Source of the DNA: Bimuria novae-zelandiae CBS 107.79
Taxonomy: Eukaryota > Ascomycota > Dothideomycetes > Pleosporales > Didymosphaeriaceae
Assembly: GCA_010015655.1 (NCBI GenBank)
Contig: ML976659.1
Coordinates: 845,360 to 909,359 of the forward strand
Direction of reading: 5' to 3'
DNA: 64,000 nt
Shown: piece by piece, positions 21,949 through 32,849 of the stretch
How the letters are laid out: each line of letters starts with the position of its first letter
How positions within the stretch are numbered: position 1 is the first letter of the stretch
Program-made: the position numbers and the translations under genes
The notes under the pieces: generated by a model
Seen by the model: the letters and a program-made list of their open reading frames with translations, nothing else
Told to the model about the DNA's origin: nothing
Database searches by the model: none

Positions 21949-24067
21949 ACGTCGGTCTTCGCGTGCCGACCGACTTCGCGTAACGACCGACCCCGCTTTG
22001 AACACCAGACTAACCACCAACTTCGACAGATCGTAATCCAGCCAATATGGGGTCAATCAAGAAGGCGATTAAAGCAATGGAATCGCGGGAGCTTGGATAT
22101 AATATTCCGGCCTCAAAATACGCTACCAAGTACAATGTAGACCAAGTAACGCTGCGCCGAAGATGGAGGGGTGTCCAGGCTCCAAAGGAGACTAAGAACA
22201 TTGCACAACAAAACCTCACACCACAACAAGAGCTAGGGCTTGTGGAATATATCAAAGAGCTCACTGATCTTGGGATCCCACCTACAAGAGATATGATACA
22301 AAATTTCGGCAGTGCAGTGGCTGAGAAGGACCTATCTGAGAGCTGGGTGCAGCGCTTCCTCAACCGACACCGCGACCATCTCACGTCACGTTGGTCAGTG
22401 GGATTAGACCGCAACCGCCACCAGGCTGATACTTTAGACAAGTACGACGCGTATTTTGATCTCCTGCACTTAAAAATGGACGAGCATAAGATAGAGCAGC
22501 GTCTCTCATACAATATGGATGAGAAGGGCTTCATGATAGGAGTAGAAGGCAGGTCAAAGAGATGGTTTAGTAAGGACGTTTTTCTTTATGGAGGCATTAA
22601 AGAAGCCCTCCAAGACGGCAACAGAGAGTGGATTACTACTCTCTGTACAGTCTGTGCTGATGGGACTACGCTGCCTCCAGCTCTGATCTATGAGGCGATG
22701 GATGATAATATACGGGACAACTGGGTGGAAGATATACAGCCTAGTGAACACCAAGTTTATGTCGCCTCATCTCCCACTGGCTGGACGAATAATCGGCTAG
22801 GATTAGCATGGGTGAAGGACGTATTCGATGCCAATACTAAGGCCAAAGCTTGGAGGAAATGGCGACTTCTCATCACTGACGGCCATGGTAGTCACATTAC
22901 GCGCGAATTTATCGACTACTGCATTAATAATCGCATATTTCTGGCCATACTACCTGCCCATTCTACCCACCAAGTTCAGCCGCTTGATGTAGTCATGTTC
23001 AGGCCTCTCTCAGCTGCCTATTCGTCTGAACTTCGACAGCAACAGTATCGATCACTAGGGCTTCTTCCAGTAAAGAAAGCTGACTTCTTTCCACTATTCT
23101 GGTCAGCCTACATCTCCTCCTTTACTGAGAAAAATATACTCTCCTTATTTGAAGCTACTGGCATCTGGCCTATGGACCGAAGCGTTGTTACAAAGAAGTT
23201 TCAGCCTTCTACCCCACCTCAAGAGAGTAGGGATACAGCCTCATCTCATCTCTCTCCAAGTGATTGGCAACGTATGGAACGATTGCTGAAGGATACAGTG
23301 AAGAAGGGTACTGATGAAACAGTCAAGAAGCTTGAAGCGTCGTTCCACCGCGCCTCTACTCAAACCAAGCTTCTACAGCATCAAAACAAGGGGTTACTTG
23401 CATCGCTTGATACCAAAAATAAGCGCAAGAAGAATGGGCGAAGCCTCCCACTCAAAGGGAAGCGTAAGCTTAATGGGGAGGCTACATTTCACTCTCCTCG
23501 TTCACTCAAAAAAGGCCGGGCTGAACAAGCAGCAAAGGATGAAGCAGAAGCTGCAGAACAGCTCAAAAAGGCTGAGATAAAGAAGCTTAGGGCTGCTAAT
23601 AAACTATATAACAAGAAGATTGCCCAAGAGAAGCGTGAGAAACGAGAGAAAGATAAGGTGGCAAAGGAGAAGGAGAAGGCAGCAGAAGCGCGGCGTAAGG
23701 CAGACGAGAAAGCAGACAGAGATCGCCAGAAAGCTCTCCAAACTTCACAAGCAGGCAAGCGCAAAGCTTCGAGACCACTGCCTAGGCAGCAGAAGCGTCA
23801 GAAGCAAGTGGGTGGACGTGCAGCTTCAAGTGTAGCCCCAAGTGCTGCACCACCACCACCTTCACACGTGACTCGTTTGGGCCGCAACACCAAGCTTCCA
23901 GCGAAGTTCAGGTAGTACAATTTTTTCGTATGGGTCTATTTAGTAAAACGCCAGAATGTTAGCTGTATACAACGTTGTGGTGTGGCTCTACAGCTTCAAA
24001 TTTGGTGACGTGGTGATGTTGGTGTTCGGTCGTTACGCGAAGTCGGTCGGCACGCGAAGACCGACGT
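21949..24067 (+). mobile_element. Intact Fot1/pogo-type (Tc1/mariner superfamily) transposon
   Basis: This 2,119-bp element has perfect 42-bp terminal inverted repeats (21949-21990 and 24026-24067, beginning ACGTCGGTCTTCGCG) and is flanked by TA on both sides (21947-21948 and 24068-24069), the target dinucleotide of this superfamily. It contains one uninterrupted transposase gene. It sits inside the RIP-mutated LINE, is itself free of RIP-like changes, and is therefore younger than the mutation of its host element. Confidence 0.96.
22047..23915 (+). CDS. Pogo/Fot1-like DDE transposase, apparently intact
   Basis: This is a 622-residue single-exon protein. Residues 1-45 form a psq-type helix-turn-helix (AIKAMESRELGYNIPASKYA) and residues 55-125 a CENP-B-type DNA-binding helix-turn-helix. 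The DDE_1 catalytic core follows: Asp158 in YNMDEKGF, Asp278 in LLITDGHGSHIT and Asp314 in HSTHQVQPLDV, which gives the DD35D spacing. The C-terminal 200 residues are Lys/Arg/Glu-rich with coiled-coil character (430-560) and a basic tail. All three catalytic aspartates are present and there are no stops or frameshifts. It catalyses cut-and-paste transposition at TA. It starts 98 bp inside the left end of the element, so the promoter must be in or near the terminal repeat or in flanking DNA. Confidence 0.95.
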   Translation: MGSIKKAIKAMESRELGYNIPASKYATKYNVDQVTLRRRWRGVQAPKETKNIAQQNLTPQQELGLVEYIKELTDLGIPPTRDMIQNFGSAVAEKDLSESWVQRFLNRHRDHLTSRWSVGLDRNRHQADTLDKYDAYFDLLHLKMDEHKIEQRLSYNMDEKGFMIGVEGRSKRWFSKDVFLYGGIKEALQDGNREWITTLCTVCADGTTLPPALIYEAMDDNIRDNWVEDIQPSEHQVYVASSPTGWTNNRLGLAWVKDVFDANTKAKAWRKWRLLITDGHGSHITREFIDYCINNRIFLAILPAHSTHQVQPLDVVMFRPLSAAYSSELRQQQYRSLGLLPVKKADFFPLFWSAYISSFTEKNILSLFEATGIWPMDRSVVTKKFQPSTPPQESRDTASSHLSPSDWQRMERLLKDTVKKGTDETVKKLEASFHRASTQTKLLQHQNKGLLASLDTKNKRKKNGRSLPLKGKRKLNGEATFHSPRSLKKGRAEQAAKDEAEAAEQLKKAEIKKLRAANKLYNKKIAQEKREKREKDKVAKEKEKAAEARRKADEKADRDRQKALQTSQAGKRKASRPLPRQQKRQKQVGGRAASSVAPSAAPPPPSHVTRLGRNTKLPAKFR

Positions 24068-24405
24068 TAGGGCTTTAGTTACTATAGTAGTAGCTAGCGC
24101 GTTTCTGGTCTGCACTCCTCTACCTAGGTTAAAACGTAGTATTACTACTATATGCTACTACAGCTATCTCCTTAAGGGGTGGCTTATATTAAGGTGCCTT
24201 ACTAACTCTAGGTTGGCGGGGCGGGTTACTATAGAGGCTTCTAGGGGGAGTCTCGCAGGCGTCTCTATGCTATTATTTACTAGCTATAGGCACTGTAAGG
24301 GCAGAGGATAGCGTAGAGATAGGTTTTAGGTAATTTCAAGATTAAATCTAATAAAAAATATACAGATTTCAACAGGTTCTTAAAATTCAGAAGTTGGTGA
24401 AGGTG

Positions 24406-24418
24406 TTGTCGTACCATA
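24406..24418 (+). repeat. Target-site duplication, LINE 5' side
   Basis: This is an exact second copy of the 13 bases at 15329-15341. The bases between about 24340 and 24405 are AT-rich but not clearly LINE-derived, so a little extra sequence at the LINE 5' end is possible. Confidence 0.8.
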
Positions 24419-25018
24419 TATGTTCCGGGGTAAATTAATGTCCGTTCTACTCAGACCCACTCAGTCAAAACCGCCAGCAGAGCTGTGAATAAAGGAGAGA
24501 CCTTCACTTAGGACCCGTCGGTTCAGCCCATCGCCGAGAATATTTTAAACAATTCACCGTCTCTTTCGCGGATGATTGATTATGCGTCTGACTGGTTAAG
24601 ACTCATCCATTAACGTCGTGTGACGGTAAGAAAGCAGAGAGATAATTTTCCCGGAAGGACAAGCAGGAGAGTAGACATAACTACAAATAGGGATCGAGTT
24701 GTCTATCTGCATGATGCCGAAGTTCGAAACGAGAAGCGCGGCTCTTGGCCAACAATTCGAGCAGGGTTTAGTGGTGAAAGGTCGGCAATGATGATTTTGT
24801 AGAAATGCACGATGGTGATGTTAGAGGCTCTTCGTATGAACAACCGAAAAAGGCACAAAGGGAAGAAAGACATGAGTACGCAGGGCCCCAAATGCAGGCC
24901 CGATGAGAATGAGGAAGTTGCGGCCGTACCGTGCCTTGGCAGTCCGTGCAACGCGTCAGTCAATGCAACACCCCAACATGATCGCGTCGCCAACAGCATG
25001 AGGCTGTAGAGATCTATA
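24419..25018. other. Unique spacer between two mutated repeat blocks
   Basis: Base composition returns to normal here. No frame has support, although short frames of 60-98 codons occur on both strands. Confidence 0.5.
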
Positions 25019-26900
25019 CAAAAGCGATTGTTACGAGATTTTCTGGAGTTAAGGTCTCCTAGGCCTGTAGATAATTTCTATCTAATCAGAGCATAGATAT
25101 CTGCTTAGTGTTCTAATTATTCGGCCACTGCGCGATAATAGCGTTAATAGCGCAAATGCCACCGCATTAACACATATAGTTCCTGGCGTAGGCTTTTTCG
25201 TCTTAATAGATGTCCTAGTAGACTTTAAAGCCTTCTTATTACCCTTTTTAGATAATTTAATATAATTTTAAGGTTATTATTAAGTTTTATAAGCTTACTA
25301 ATTAAGGTATTACTTAGTGGCCTAATTTACCTTCTCTTTAGCACGCGTATTTCTAACTCTTACCTATATAATATATTTCTTTTATAGTAAATAAGCTTTA
25401 AGCTACCTATTAGCTATATAAATCTTTTATTACTTACTTTTTTAAAGTTATAATTATTCTTTTTAAAAAAAAAATTTGCTAAGAAATCGCACGCTCTTTA
25501 TACTTAAGTAAGTAATTAAAAAATTATTTTATACTACTTTTTACGTTATTGTAAAAGTAGAGTCTTACCCTTTATTTAATACTATTTTTTATTTTTAAGG
25601 GTTCTTTAAAGTCCCTTATTCTCGTGCTCTAAGAGTTACTTTTATATAATAATTAAGTATATTATTTAGCTAAGCTTACGTAATTCCTTAGTTGTAAAAT
25701 TCTTAATAGTAAAGCATAAAAGTTACTTTATTTTATACTAATTTAATGCGCTAAGTATTAATATAATACTTTTTTATAATCTTTACTTTAGTAAAGTTTC
25801 CTAATAAAATCTCTTAAGGATAGGTGTTAGATCTAGTAATAAAATAGTTATATATTTAAAGGCTCTTATAATTAACTATAGCGTAATTAAAGTTGTCTAG
25901 GCTATTTAGAAGAGACTAAAGAAGTCTCTTTTAGTAACTATTAATAGTCTTTAGCTCCTATAGAGATATATAAAGAGCTTATTAAAGTAGACTACTAAAA
26001 AAAGACTTAAATACATAGATATTTAGTAGCTATAATATATAAGTTAAATAAGGGGAAATATCGCAAGGAGGTTCCCATTATAATTATAGTAGTTAATAAA
26101 ATCTATAATAAGATAAGATTTATAATTAAGTATTAAAAGTTAATATGCATGTTAAGCTTTTTTAGCTTTTTTATATAATAATTAAATACCTATTAAAGCT
26201 ACTAAAGGTCTATCTTATTATTTAACTAGCTAAATAGAGATAAAGTAATAAAAACTTTATAGTATTAGGGATTAATTTCCTTTACTTAGCTTAATTATAG
26301 GCTCTTAGCGTTAGATTAATAATAGATCTGTCGGCGTATATACATGCGATAAGTAAAATCTACTTATAATTATTATTTTATATAAATTACCTTACTTAGT
26401 AACTTTTATATAAAGGCCTATTAAAGATCCTTTTTAAGTAGCTAGTAATACTAAGGAGGAAGCCTTTCTTATTTATATTATAATAATAATAAGGCTTTAT
26501 GCTATACTTCGCGATCTTTTTATATAAAAGTTTAAAGTAAAGCTTATATTTTACCTTTAAATTAGCGTTATAGTAGTTACTATTAAATCTAGTTATCTAT
26601 TAAAATATTAAGGAGTTGCTATTACGCTTAATAAAGTAATTAACCTAGAATAAACTAACATCTTTTTAAGCTATTTAGGATGCGAAGGTCTATATTATAT
26701 AATATATAAGAGGAAAACCACGCTTAGTAAGGCATCCTATATACTGTAGGAGCTCCTTTTCTTGTTGTTAGCTAAGTTTTCGACGATCTTTATTGGCGTC
26801 TTCACGCGCCTGTGTAACGCGCTAGTGCCTACGCGTCAACGTAGAAGTTATAACACTAAATCTTTTCGTGATTTAACTATACGAAAAATCCTCTCCTAGT
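25019..26900. repeat. Unclassified TA-rich block, probably RIP-mutated repeat
   Basis: These 1.9 kb are extremely rich in TA, with runs of A and T and few open frames on any strand. CpA is scarce, as in the proven LINE block. I translated several segments and found no recognisable transposase, polymerase or integrase motif, and I see no terminal repeats or target duplications. A degraded transposon is the best guess. Confidence 0.6.
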
Positions 26901-26977
26901 CCTAGCGATTCAATTGCTGTAATCGCAGCCTCAATTAGACTTATATTGGTGGAGATGCGGCGTGTTGAAGTTGGGAT

Positions 26978-27016
26978 GTTGCATTGCGGAGTGTTGCATT
27001 GCGGAGTGTTGCATTG
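26978..27016 (+). repeat. 15-bp tandem repeat, 2.6 copies
   Basis: GTTGCATTGCGGAGT is repeated twice exactly and then begins a third time, just outside the TA-rich block. Confidence 0.85.
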
Positions 27017-27192
27017 ACTGACGCGTTGCACTGACTACCAAGGCACGGTAATGTAGTGGAGCTGAAGCATGTATTTGGCCTTCCAATACCTCACAATACC
27101 TACGCCAACCGCGGATCGCAGCAATTTCTTCAGCCTTGTCCTGCCCCAGTTTGAAGGGGAGTGTAAAATATTTCCTCAGGCCATCTAGGAGG

Positions 27193-27198
27193 CACGTG
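27193..27198. promoter_or_regulatory. CACGTG E-box, candidate PHO (NUC-1/Pho4) site
   Basis: This palindromic CACGTG lies about 850 bp upstream of the phosphate permease start. The Neurospora NUC-1 and yeast Pho4 factors bind this core and switch on PiT permeases in phosphate starvation. A single hexamer is weak evidence, and it lies rather far upstream. Confidence 0.35.
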
Positions 27199-27644
27199 AG
27201 TTTTGCCACTTTGGCTTGGGGCTTGCGTGTTAGTGACGAGGTCCTTTCTTGGCTTTTGAGCGAACATTTGAACATTATTCATGCACCGAACATACCCTAA
27301 CTCGTACAACATGGCGTAGGAAACGCTACTGCCTGGGGATGTTAAATGTTCCCTCTCACTATGAGATCACACATGCACCTTTTAATGTTCAACTTTCACC
27401 TTGGGCAGGCATTACCTCGGTACGAAGCACTTGAGTAAATATGATGTCGTTTTGAGATAGGTAAGCCACACGTAGCTTGCCCATTGCATCACGCTCATGC
27501 TTCTGTGGGAGTCCTGCGCAGACGTAAGAGGTAGATCAAGCCTGCAGCCCGCCGAGGGGAAAGATAGACACGCTAAGTCTACCAAGAACGCGAATACGCT
27601 GGGCACTCCACCCGGAGAAGGTGGCATAGACCACAGTTGCTGTC

Positions 27645-27650
27645 CACGTT
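27645..27650 (+). promoter_or_regulatory. CACGTT, candidate low-affinity PHO site
   Basis: CACGTT, a known lower-affinity variant of the Pho4 core in yeast, lies 400 bp upstream of the permease ATG. It is suggestive only in combination with the CACGTG further upstream. Confidence 0.3.
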
Positions 27651-28049
27651 TTTCTTTCTCGACTTCTCGTTCGTCGGTTCAGTGACGTTTCCGAGCATCG
27701 AATTCCACGCCCCAAAAATCCTTCTGCAATCGATGGGATTCTAGGCCAAGAAAAAACCCCATGACGCGGTATTCTGCAGACCAGTCATCCAATAACATGA
27801 AACTAAATCTCACACATTCCCCCATGGGCCCCATGCAATAGGCTCATACTGGAAACAGCCCTACTCAGCCTCAGGCTCTTCGCGCTACCTCTACGACATG
27901 CTCTCTTACTTGCCAATGTTCGCCAAGCTGTGGATACTGGCTATTGCCGTATTGCCGGCTTCACGAAGCATTTATAACTCGATCAAATACCTTTGCTGTG
28001 AACCAGTTCTCGTACTTTGATCAACAGTTCTCAACAATACTCCCCCAAG

Positions 28050-30158
28050 ATGGCTCCGGCACTCAAGAAGTACGACTGGATCCTCGCAATCACCACCATC
28101 GCCTTCGTATTCTCTTCAGCTTCCAACGGTGCCAACGATGTCGCCAACTCTTATGCTACTTCGGTTGCCGCCAGGACGCTGAAGATGTGGCATGCGGGTC
28201 TCCTGGCCTGCGTCACTGAGTTCGTTGGAGCTGTTGCATTGGGTTCCAAGGTCACCACTACAATCAAGAGCGGCGTCTTCGGCCTGTCCAAGTTTCAGCC
28301 AATCCCTCCAACCTTTATGCTGGTCATGGGTTGTGCAGAGGTTGGTAAGTACACGTTCAGCTTCCCAGCCCAAGCTGAATACTGATGTCTTGTCCTAGGC
28401 TCAGCTACATTCCTCACCGTTGCCACCTTATACGGAATGCCAGTCAGGTACGTGGAGACTTTATTAGACGATTCGTTCATGGCTAATTCACTTATAGCAC
28501 TACTCAAACAGTCGTCGGGGCTCTTGCTGGTGCTGGTATTGCAGCGCAAACCCCGCTGAAGTGGGCATGGGTAAGTGGCAGTCTGAGCCAGATCGCTGCT
28601 TCCTGGGCCATCGCCCCCCTTATTGCCGCTGGAATCTCCGCCACTCTTTTTCTCACGTTGAAGTTCTTGGTGCTGGAAAGGAAGGACCCATTCAAGTGGG
28701 GAATGCGATTGATTCCTTGGTACATCATCGCCGATGGACATTTAACAGATGTCTTCCATGCTTGCCGAGCTTGCGCTAACTTTTGCTCCTATACAGGTAC
28801 CTTGCTTTCACAGCGGGCGTTCTGGCCCTTTTCATCATGGATGAGCTTCCGAACGCAGAGGACTTTGAGGAAATGGGCGCGGGCAAGGTTACCGGAATTA
28901 TTCTTGGTGTTTCTGGCGGTGTTCTGCTCTTCTCCTACGTCTTCTTCGTGCCATACTTCCACCGCCGTCTGGTCAAGAACGACGCGCGCATTCGAGCATG
29001 GCACATCCCGCTAGGGCCTCTACTCTACCGACAGAAGCCTCCGATCTACTTTCCCGGGAAGGGCGAAAGAGTAGTCAAGGATTACTACGCCAAATCCTCG
29101 GTAGAGACTGCCGAGACTGACCTAGAGAGAGCTCACATGAAAGATGACAAAGACCAACCCATAAACCTTGGTTCCGAGAACAATGGAGATGCCATCACAA
29201 CTGCATTTGACGGCAAGGATGCCGATAGCAGCGACTCTAAAGAGCGTACGAGGGGCGGTCTGTCCATTCCCAACGTGGACAGGTTGACTGCACACATTAT
29301 TCCGGCAAAGCCCGAGCCTGAAGAGCGTTGGTTGGAACCTGTGCGCCACTTGCCGATCTATTCGCCGAAGAAGCTTGCGAACTGGACCAAATATGCCCTG
29401 TTCCAGGGCGTTAGTCGCGATGTCGTGACGCAGAAGAGTGAGTTTGACAAATCGCATTACAACATTCACACGATTTCTAATGCCTTGGTGCAGATCTCGA
29501 TGCAGTCCACGCTCGTGCTATCGTCTATGACAATCGTGTCGAACATCTTTGGACCTACGCTCAAGTCGCATCTGCGATAATGATGTCGATTGCTCACGGT
29601 TCTAATGACGGTATGTCGCACAGCGCTGCGCGACCTGTCACATTTCACTAACATTGAATCCAGTTGCGAACGCTGTTGGCCCCTGGGTGGCTTCCTACAA
29701 CACCTACACCAGCGGCGAGGTAACTTCGAAGGCTAACACACCCATCTGGATCCTCGTCGTCGCTGGTCTTTTGCTCGGTTTGGGCTTCTGGTGTATGCAT
29801 CAACCCGATCCCTACCTTTCTTGTATTCGTATGCTGACCTACCATTATAGTCTACGGCTACCACGTCATGCGCTCCCTTGGCAACAAAATCACCCAAGTG
29901 TCGCCTACTCGTGGTTTCTCGATGGAACTCGGCGCCGCTATCACTGTTCTGCTCGCTTCCAGGCTCGCTCTGCCGGTCTCAACCACCCAGTGCCTCACTG
30001 GTGCCACCGTTGGTGTTGCGCTGTGTAACTTCGATGTGCGCGCTGTGAACTGGAAGCAGGTTGCCTTCATTTTCTCCTCATGGGTCATCACGCTGCCGTC
30101 CGCTGGTCTGATCTCGGGCTTGCTGATGGCGATGGCTTTGAACACGCCGCACTTTTAG
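28050..30158 (+). CDS. pho89: Na+/phosphate symporter, PiT family (Pho89/PHO-4)
   Basis: The CDS is join(28050..28344, 28399..28447, 28498..28719, 28797..29437, 29494..29610, 29664..29792, 29851..30158), 586 residues. All six introns are GT-AG, 50-77 bp, and every phase closes. The PiT signature occurs twice: SNGANDVANSYATSVAA near the N-terminus and HGSNDVANAVGPW in the C-terminal half, each embedded in membrane helices. The central hydrophilic loop (roughly residues 250-400) is typical of this family. The fifth exon (29494-29610) is needed to read DLDAVHARA... into AQVASAIMMSIAHGSND; without it the frame stops at 29578. Family members are plasma-membrane high-affinity phosphate permeases induced on phosphate limitation. 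The protein ends NTPHF. Confidence 0.94.
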
Positions 30159-30536
30159 AGTTTTGTTGAGGTGATGTGAGGTACGAGGATGGTACGATGG
30201 CTACGTGCGAGCCGAGTCAAGGGTTGTAGCAATAAGTCGTTCTTTCCCATATCGACAGTATGACGTCTGTGCTCTTGCTGACACCTACGGACGACCGCAT
30301 TTCGTTCTAGTTAGTACAAAGTTTCATACGCGACATCAATGTGCTACCATGGAACCGCATGTTCAGGGACGCAAATGTACTAACACTGGCCCAGTTCTCC
30401 GGAGTCTCAAAAGAGTAACACGTGTATGCAAGAGGTATATTTAGAAAGCAGTTTAATTTGCGAATATAATTGACCCAGTACCTCTGATTCTAGTGTATTA
30501 ACTCGCCATTTGGGAAGGAATGTAGGTTTGTCTAAA
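30159..30536. other. Intergenic between convergent genes
   Basis: This holds the 3' ends of the permease gene and of the disrupted GFA gene. Nothing else is seen. Confidence 0.55.
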
Positions 30537-31318
30537 CTACACTTTAGGCTTGCTGCCAGGCTCCTTCACATTCGCAGCGTAAACCCACGCACACCGGTTA
30601 TGCTCATAGTGCTCAACCCTCGGCCTGAACTTGGTCGCGTGCAGCGTGTAGTCATCGATCGTGCCCTGGACGAATCACAAAGGGTCAGTATGGTCTATGA
30701 GTTCATAGATATTTAGGACGCGTCATCATATGAAACAAGATACCATAAACAAAGCAAGGGGAAAGACAGCAATGAAACGGGAGGGAAAGGTTTTTGGGGC
30801 AAAGCTTACGATACGAGGAATGGTCATCCCAGGGTAGCCCGAGCTCCGACGTTACATCAGCGTGCCGCAAACGCTGCAGAAGCTGTTTTCCATGTAGTTC
30901 CCCGAGGCGACGGTGTTGTTTTGGCGGAAGCGCGATAGCTTTTCCTCGCCGCGGACGTGCTTGAGGTGGGTGTCATAGATAAGGAAGAGGGAGGAGAACA
31001 TGCTGCAAGTGGAAGAGGAGTTAGTCGACATTTCCACGTGAGAACATGGTGCTGAAAAAGTTGGACTAGAGGTTTCCTTCTCAAAGCCGTTGTTGCAGGT
31101 GTGTGTTGTTGAAGTTATAGCTTGGGAAGGGGGTTCGGGGTTGCATACCTCGCTGTAATCTTGCGGCAGTCGTTGCAGTGACAGATCGCCGTTTCGACGA
31201 GACCTGGGCTTTCGGTGGGCACAGAGATCTGGACGGCGCCGCAGTAGCAGGTTGCTGTTGCAGTGCCATCAACCTCGCCGTGGGCGCCTTCGGAGGGGAG
31301 ACGAATATCTGAGGTCAT
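30537..31318 (-). pseudogene. GFA/CENP-V-type zinc enzyme gene with one premature stop
   Basis: The model is complement(join(30537..30665, 30810..31002, 31149..31318)); it would encode 163 residues. Zinc-binding motifs of the glutathione-dependent formaldehyde-activating/CENP-V fold are present: ATCYCGAVQISVP, AICHCNDCRK and SFCSVCGTLM. The splice sites (GTATGC/TTGCAG and GTAAGC/GTCCAG) keep the frame and exon 3 encodes a typical family end, GTIDDYTLHATKFRPRVEHY. However, codon 107 is TAA (minus strand, bases 30854-30852), immediately after CGTLM and followed in frame by RRSSGYPGMTIPRI; relatives have an aromatic residue there. The truncated product would be 106 residues and lack the C-terminal strands. 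Either a recent nonsense mutation (TAC or TAT to TAA) or a sequencing error explains this. Catalytic activity of most family members on formaldehyde-glutathione is unproven. Confidence 0.82.
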
Positions 31319-32849
31319 TGTATTGTATTGGAAGTGGAATTGGTAACTTGGGTGGATGTAGAGCGGAAGAGGGGAGCGTGGGCAGGCCTATATACACTTA
31401 ATCTCGAGGTCTGTTTATGATGCTTCGAGGTCTGTATGTACGGAAGGAGCGCCATGCTAGCCTAGATAGGCGCACCGGTGCGGTCGTGGTCCTGCCCGAC
31501 CATCACTCTTGCACTCCGCTTCTTGCTTTCATCATCATCTTCATCGTAAAAGTGCACACGAACATTGAAATTAGCTTGCGCACTAGTCAAGATTCCATGC
31601 TCAGGTCAGAGTAGATCGTGTGTGGCTGACTCGCGTACGGCAGACTCAAGAATATCTGACCCTCCGCATTTTATGATTAGTCGGGCTGAAGTTACCATCA
31701 CGGGGTTAATGACTTCAACATCCAAGCTTCGGACTGGTTCCGGTGGAAGCGTAGTCGGTCCTTTGTTTGGTAGCTGAGAGAGAATCATCAATTCTGGTTG
31801 TGTCCAGCCAGTTTGTCACTCTCAATAAGCGTACTAATAAGACGAAGATGGAGGTTTGATGACAACGACCTCGGCTTTGCAGAGAACGAACTACTTTGAA
31901 ATTGTGGAGTGCGGAGTGTCGAAGGAAAAACTGCTCGCTATCACCGTTATCGTGGGATTTGGAATGTTATCTCAGTCTTGGACATCGTCAGCATTATCCG
32001 AGCCAGTAATCACAGCTACACACCTCAAGCGACCATATACGCGACAAGCGCCATACTAATCGCGCGCTACAGCGGGGTTCACAACAACCAAGACATCAGC
32101 AAGAGCCGTCCGACTAGAAAGACCCAGCCCCCACCTGGCTATGTGGTCAAGAATAGATTTTCTAGCCCAGCGTCAACTGACTTCCGGGTGGCAAGTGAAG
32201 TGGAGGGAAGTTCTCTGCACGCCTAAGGTATAATCGTCGCACCGAATGGCCTGGGCACGTCGAATATTTTACAAACTTAGGCATTCCAGGAGTTTCGTGA
32301 GCGATGGCTTACACAATGACAGTATTGGACGAATAAAGGCCGTGGACATGATTTTACACCTCCACCCCCAGCGCTACACCTCAACACCAGAACCTCGTCG
32401 AATCATCAACTACCACTGCACGACTGCCTACGCGCACGTACGATTACAGTATATGAGAATGCTAACTGAACAAGCCGATATGAACACAAAATCTGGTAGA
32501 TGGTATTTCACTGTAGAATTGCTACGAAATTGCTGGGTATAAAACACATTTGAGATGCTTGGACCCACCTAGGTTTGAGCCCCTACAATTGTTGGAGCCA
32601 TATTTATGGACTGTAACCTTGAACATCACATGCATTCGTTATTGATTAGTTTCCTGTTCGACAAACGGCAGAAACACTTCGAATCGGTCAAACCGTTAGA
32701 TCACCTCCCCTATCATGCAAACCTAGCGACTAACAAAACAACTCTAGTGTACTACATGTAGCTCATGGAATGGCGAAAAAAGTAACTGTGCATCATAAAT
32801 ATCAGCTTCTGAGCTTTTAGACCTGTGCTCTCAGAGGAAAAGTTCCATC
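31319..32849. other. Intergenic, no gene recognised
   Basis: Apart from the promoter of the GFA gene, only short frames of about 60-105 codons occur, without a recognisable product. The upstream region of the gene at 32850 is included. Confidence 0.5.
31389..31395 (-). promoter_or_regulatory. TATA-like box of the GFA gene
   Basis: TATATAG on the minus strand lies about 70 bp upstream of the ATG at 31318, a reasonable position for a fungal TATA element. Confidence 0.4.

Larger units (their letters stand above)
15342..24405 (-). mobile_element. Full-length RIP-mutated non-LTR retrotransposon (LINE), minus strand
   Basis: Between 13-bp duplications lies about 9.06 kb. About 6.1 kb remains after removing two nested DNA elements and their duplications, a normal length for a fungal LINE. 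The plus-strand left end is a run of AGT triplets (15341-15360), that is a (TAC)n-type 3' tail on the minus strand. Reading the minus strand, remnants occur in LINE order: a zinc-knuckle gag-like region (about 20.9 kb), an apurinic-type endonuclease GGDFN motif (19092-19106), a reverse transcriptase YVDD box (17541-17552) and an RNase H with IGIKGNKLAN (about 16.27 kb). Stops replace Trp and Gln codons and TpA is greatly enriched, as RIP would produce. Gene order and the RNase H domain point to the Tad1/I group; the clade is inferred. Confidence 0.9.
26901..28049. other. Upstream region of the phosphate permease gene
   Basis: No coding frame is convincing. It contains a palindromic CACGTG and a CACGTT (separate entries) and probably the permease promoter and leader. 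Confidence 0.5.

Noticed and set aside
25019..26900. Terminal inverted repeats at the borders of the TA-rich block (shared GAGGCTG near both ends)
   Set aside because: Only a 7-bp match can be found, which is expected by chance.
27412..27627. 71-codon minus-strand frame upstream of the permease gene
   Set aside because: It is short, with no homology that I recognise, and lies in the promoter region of the opposite-strand gene.
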